A DNA stretch of 64,000 nucleotides from Pseudomonadota bacterium (lineage in GTDB: Bacteria; Desulfobacterota; Binatia; Binatales; Binataceae): contig JAJPIG010000026.1 of NCBI GenBank assembly GCA_021324855.1, positions 152,100-216,099 on the forward strand, given 5' to 3'. A program made the translations under genes and the position numbers. Below the pieces are notes generated by a model that saw nothing but the letters and a program-made list of their open reading frames with translations, searched no databases and had not been told where the DNA came from. Shown piece after piece: positions 61,431 through 64,000 of the stretch (its first letter is position 1; every line of letters begins with the position of its first letter).

Positions 61431-62735
61431 GTGACTAGCATCGAGTCGCTTAGCCGGCTGGTCGAGCCCAACCGCGTCCATCGCAGGCTCTACGTAGACC
61501 CTGCGATCTTCGATCTCGAGATCGATCGAATCTTCGGCCGGGCATGGATCTACGTGGGCCATGAAAGCCAGTTATCGAATGCCGGTGATTACGTGACTGC
61601 GGTCGTTGGCCGCCAACCGATAATCGTCGCTCGACACCTTGACGGTTCGATCCAGGCGCTCTACAACCGCTGCGCACATCGGGGCGCCAGCCTGGTCGCG
61701 AGTTCATCCGGAAACGTTCGATTTTTTCGTTGCTGCTATCACGGCTGGACGTTTCGCACCGACGGTGAATTGTTATCGATTCCGTTGCGCCGTGGATACG
61801 ATGGCACGCCGGCCGATACTCGGAATCCGGCCTTCTCGATGCGCAAGGTCGCACGGGTCGAAAGTTACCGCGGATTTCTCTTCGTCAACCTCGCCGCCGA
61901 GGGTCCGGACTTACGAACTTTCCTCGGCGGAATTGCCACCTCGCTCGATGATATGGTCGACCGCGCGCCCGCGCGCCGCATCGCGATTATCGGCCGGCCC
62001 TTCCGCATATTGCAGCGCAGCAACTGGAAGCTCTTTTTCGAAAATCTGAACGATGCGATGCATGCACTTTCGACTCATGAATCGTCCGTGGATGCGGCGC
62101 GTCTCGCCCTGTCCCGGCTTAACGATCGCGGGAGCCCGGCTACGACATACGCATCGGGCGGCATTGCTGCAATCGAAAAGAACGGCATCTCCTATTCGAC
62201 CTGGGACAAGACAACTACCACGGTCTTTGAACGGGGTCATAGCTTCATGGGCGGTTTCTCAAACCCCGCGAGCTACGAGCACTCGTACGTTGACGCGTTG
62301 GCGGCGAGGTGCGGCGTCGACGAAATGCGCAGGACGCTATCCGTTAATCGTCATAACTCGATCATTTATCCAAGCTGCGCGCTTCGAGCCGCCTATCAGC
62401 AACTGCGAGTTATCCGACCGCTCGCCGTCGACCGCACGCTGATCGAAATTCACAATTTTCAGCTACTCGGAGCGGGCGCCTCGTCAGACCGCCTCGCAAT
62501 GAGCTTTTCGAACCTGGTCAACGCGCCGTCTTCGATCGTGATGGCGGATGATATCGAGGCGTTCAATCGCGTCCAGGAGGGGCTTGAAACGGAAGGCAGT
62601 GACTGGATCAGCCTGGATCGGAACTACGGGCGAGATCGCACGGAGTCGGACCACATCACTGGCGTCGCCACCAGCGAGCTGCCGATGCGCAACCAGATGC
62701 GCGCGTGGCTCGAATATGTCACCGGCGGCGACTGA
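61431..62735 (+). CDS. Rieske non-heme iron oxygenase, large (alpha) subunit
   Basis: 434 residues from GTG 61431. The Rieske [2Fe-2S] ligands are in YNRCAHRGASL (Cys81, His83) and RCCYHGWTF (Cys101, His104). The mononuclear iron site is ENLNDAMHALSTHE, giving Asp208, His211 and His216, which matches the D-x2-H-x4-H pattern of naphthalene dioxygenase. It hydroxylates an aromatic or other ring. No small subunit, ferredoxin or reductase is beside it, so electrons must come from elsewhere. The substrate is unknown. Its stop lies one base from the convergent gene's end. Confidence 0.93.
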   Translation: MTSIESLSRLVEPNRVHRRLYVDPAIFDLEIDRIFGRAWIYVGHESQLSNAGDYVTAVVGRQPIIVARHLDGSIQALYNRCAHRGASLVASSSGNVRFFRCCYHGWTFRTDGELLSIPLRRGYDGTPADTRNPAFSMRKVARVESYRGFLFVNLAAEGPDLRTFLGGIATSLDDMVDRAPARRIAIIGRPFRILQRSNWKLFFENLNDAMHALSTHESSVDAARLALSRLNDRGSPATTYASGGIAAIEKNGISYSTWDKTTTTVFERGHSFMGGFSNPASYEHSYVDALAARCGVDEMRRTLSVNRHNSIIYPSCALRAAYQQLRVIRPLAVDRTLIEIHNFQLLGAGASSDRLAMSFSNLVNAPSSIVMADDIEAFNRVQEGLETEGSDWISLDRNYGRDRTESDHITGVATSELPMRNQMRAWLEYVTGGD

Positions 62736-62736
62736 G

Positions 62737-63078
62737 CTAAAACATCGGGGGCTCCGTGTCGATCCATTTAGCAATTTCCGCAAGCGGCCTCGAGGGATAG
62801 ATGCGGGCGTTTACATAGGCGCAAAAGCCCGAACGATAGAGGAAGTCACGCAGCGTTTCGACGCTCGGCGCTTCATAGACCATAATCGCGCGATGCTCGG
62901 GATCGAGATGATAATCGCCGATCTGCCGGATACCTAGTTCTTTCATCAGCCGAGGCGCGCGCTGTCTCAGAACATTGTGCCCGAACTCGCGGACCTTGGA
63001 ATTTCCGAGCGGAGAGGCCAGAACCTCGTGCCACATTTCGACCACGTAGGTATGCATCCCGCGCTTGTCATTGCTCAT
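62737..63078 (-). CDS. small NIPSNAP/dimeric alpha-beta barrel-like protein
   Basis: A 113-residue soluble protein: THTYVVEMWHEVLASPLG-like opening strand, ELGIRQIGDYHLDPEHRAIM, and EAPSVETLRDFLYRSGF as helix. The pattern fits ferredoxin-like dimeric barrels such as NIPSNAP or muconolactone-isomerase-like proteins, with no catalytic residue to cite. Convergent with the Rieske gene. A GGAGAATC element precedes the ATG. Possibly an accessory to aromatic turnover; inference only. Confidence 0.65.
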   Translation of the reverse strand: MSNDKRGMHTYVVEMWHEVLASPLGNSKVREFGHNVLRQRAPRLMKELGIRQIGDYHLDPEHRAIMVYEAPSVETLRDFLYRSGFCAYVNARIYPSRPLAEIAKWIDTEPPMF

Positions 63079-63151
63079 CTGCGATTCTCCTCTATGATTT
63101 CAGCAGACCGAGGTTATTTTGCCCGCACCAGATAAAGACCGTTAATCCAGG

Positions 63152-63424
63152 GTGTCAAGAGGCCGTGCACGAAATGAACCGTTGCCGTTCGCACCTTATA
63201 TGCCGGATGCGAGGCTGGTACTGAAGATGATGGGCGGTTCGGGCTGGGGACCTTCCTATAAGCGCGAGCTGAAAGCAGTGCTGCGGGATTTTCTCGACGG
63301 TTACGTGTCCCTGGAAACCGCCGCCAATGAATATGGCGTAGTGGTAAATCCCGAAATCTTCGAAATCGATCGGCACAAAACTCAACTCAAGCGGGGCGCG
63401 CTGCGCGAATCCGGGCCGCGATGA
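63152..63424 (+). pseudogene. detached C-terminal tail of a hydantoinase-B family protein
   Basis: A 90-codon frame from GTG 63152 whose sequence MMGGSGWGPSYKRELKAVLR and DFLDGYVSLETAANEYGVVV is the conserved C-terminus of hydantoinase B / acetone-carboxylase-like subunits, normally at the end of a ~550-residue protein. No upstream body is present: the preceding bases are the convergent gene's leader. It is probably the remnant of a deleted gene. A Gly-Ser-Gly-Trp replaces the usual Gly-Gly-Gly-Tyr turn. Confidence 0.7.
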
Positions 63425-63452
63425 AGAATCGCATCGGCATATAGGAGTTCAC

Positions 63453-63694
63453 CATGGCTGATATGATCACGGCCGAAATTGTCCGACAGTACCTGGAAAA
63501 AGTTTCCGAAGAAATCAGCAAAACGATGGAAAACATTTCTGTGTCCGTCGTGTTCAGTGAAGCGCATGACTACTCGACTGGAGTTTTCTATTTCGATGGA
63601 AAACAGGTTTAGTCTTCTATCGCGTGCTAACTTTCAGCCGGTGCACATTTATGCTTCGGTAACCTCAGTTGAGGACCTGCTGCGGTTTTTTTCA
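63453..63694 (+). pseudogene. truncated, frameshifted N-terminus of a hydantoinase-B family gene
   Basis: ATG 63453, with TAGGAG upstream, starts MADMITAEIVRQYLEKVSEE and ends VFYFDGKQV at a TAG (63610-63612). This is the N-terminal fold of the family (DYS and the DG turn are conserved). Homology resumes in the -1 frame as [20 protein letters not shown] and is cut at ~63694 by transposase sequence. A one-base deletion plus an insertion or deletion by the IS remnant explains the loss. Together with the tail upstream it marks a decayed carboxylase-type locus. Confidence 0.75.
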
Positions 63695-63890
63695 AAACGT
63701 CCAGCCGCATCGCAGCAAAAGCTTTAAGCTTTCCACCGATCCGTTCTTCGTGGAAAAGGTTCGCGATGTGGTGGGGCTGTATCTCAACCCGCCCGACTAG
63801 GCGCTGGTGCTGTGCGTGGACGAAAAGAGTCAGGTCCAGGCGCTGGAGCGCACCCATCCGGTCCTGCCGATGGGCTTGGGCTACGTGGAA
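63690..63890 (+). mobile_element. IS630-family transposase remnant with an in-frame stop
   Basis: From ~63702 the frame reads [20 protein letters not shown], then [12 protein letters not shown], a TAG at 63798-63800, and in the same frame ALVLCVDEKSQVQALERTHP and VLPMGLG. This is the middle of an IS630 transposase, including the first DDE aspartate (CVDEKSQ). Only ~65 codons remain; both ends of the element are missing. It is a dead fragment between the hydantoinase-B piece and the helicase piece. Confidence 0.85.
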
Positions 63891-64000
63891 GGTACTTCAC
63901 CCTGCGAGAGTTCGTAACTGAGCGTATCGGACACGCGCCGGGGAAAGATGCGTGAGCCGTCAAAAAGCACCATCTCCTCCTTGGTGCGGCGGATAAAGTG
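63881..64000 (-). CDS. helicase-type protein, truncated 3' end at the IS junction
   Basis: On the minus strand the last 40 codons in view read HFIRRTKEEMVLFDGSRIFP and RRVSDTLSYELSQGE, then EVPST and a stop at 63881-63883. The RRTKEEMVxFDG segment with the following PRRVSxTxSYEL is typical of SNF2/DEAD-type helicases between the two RecA domains. The remainder of the second RecA domain is absent, because the frame runs into the IS630 remnant near 63890. The 5' part lies outside the window. Confidence 0.6.
   Translation of the reverse strand, partial: HFIRRTKEEMVLFDGSRIFPRRVSDTLSYELSQGEVPST

Noticed and set aside
1..64000. CRISPR arrays, rRNA, tRNA or a replication origin
   Set aside because: No direct-repeat/spacer pattern, no rRNA stretch, no convincing cloverleaf and no DnaA-box cluster were seen; short tRNA-like folds cannot be fully excluded without a search.

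Overview
The window is GC-rich, densely packed bacterial DNA with many 4-bp ATGA, GTGA or TTGA stop/start overlaps. Gene content (two envelope exopolysaccharide loci, a Cu/Ag RND pump, and scattered aromatic-degradation genes of the HpaB, Rieske-oxygenase and hydantoinase-B families) suggests an uncultured Gram-negative soil or subsurface bacterium, for example a Deltaproteobacteria- or Binatota-like lineage. That placement is inference only; there is no rRNA or tRNA gene to test it.

Layout. 1-452 is the 3' end of an HpaB-type flavin monooxygenase. 527-6940 (minus) is a CusCBA-like copper/silver efflux operon led by a small Cys-rich secreted protein. 7409-28841 (plus) is exopolysaccharide locus 1: a 941-aa outer-membrane export protein with six SLBB-like repeats, a lytic transglycosylase, a Wzi-like barrel, a kinase-less Wzz, six glycosyltransferases or methyltransferases, a Wzx flippase, a NodU-type carbamoyltransferase, GDP-mannose 3,5-epimerase, a WecA-like enzyme fused to a FlaA1/CapD N-terminal module, a cupin and GDP-mannose 4,6-dehydratase. 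No Wzy polymerase is visible.

28923-39864 is mixed metabolism: a DUF1499 membrane protein, a tight hisH-hisF-ribH operon (HisF has Gln at catalytic position 130; RibH is archaeal in type), a MerR-TPR regulator, two small unknowns, threonine dehydratase, a cupin / flavin-split-barrel / truncated acyl-CoA-synthetase operon, a ClC channel and an isochorismatase-fold hydrolase.

55185-40978 (minus) is exopolysaccharide locus 2. Its gene set (export lipoprotein, GumC-like Wzz, ExeA-type ATPase, CpsD-like ATPase, WbpB/WbpD/WbpE-like sugar enzymes, WbaP-like phosphoglycosyltransferase, deacetylases, glycosyltransferases) resembles exosortase-associated EPS loci, but no exosortase or PEP-CTERM protein is present. 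A DUF262 gene truncated relative to GmrSD follows it. Two large secreted parallel beta-helix proteins are transcribed divergently from this locus.

59583-62735 holds an RlpA lipoprotein, a YihY/BrkB membrane protein and a Rieske oxygenase. The right edge (63152-64000) is a junkyard: two pieces of hydantoinase-B-family genes, an IS630 transposase remnant with an in-frame stop, and the truncated end of a helicase gene.
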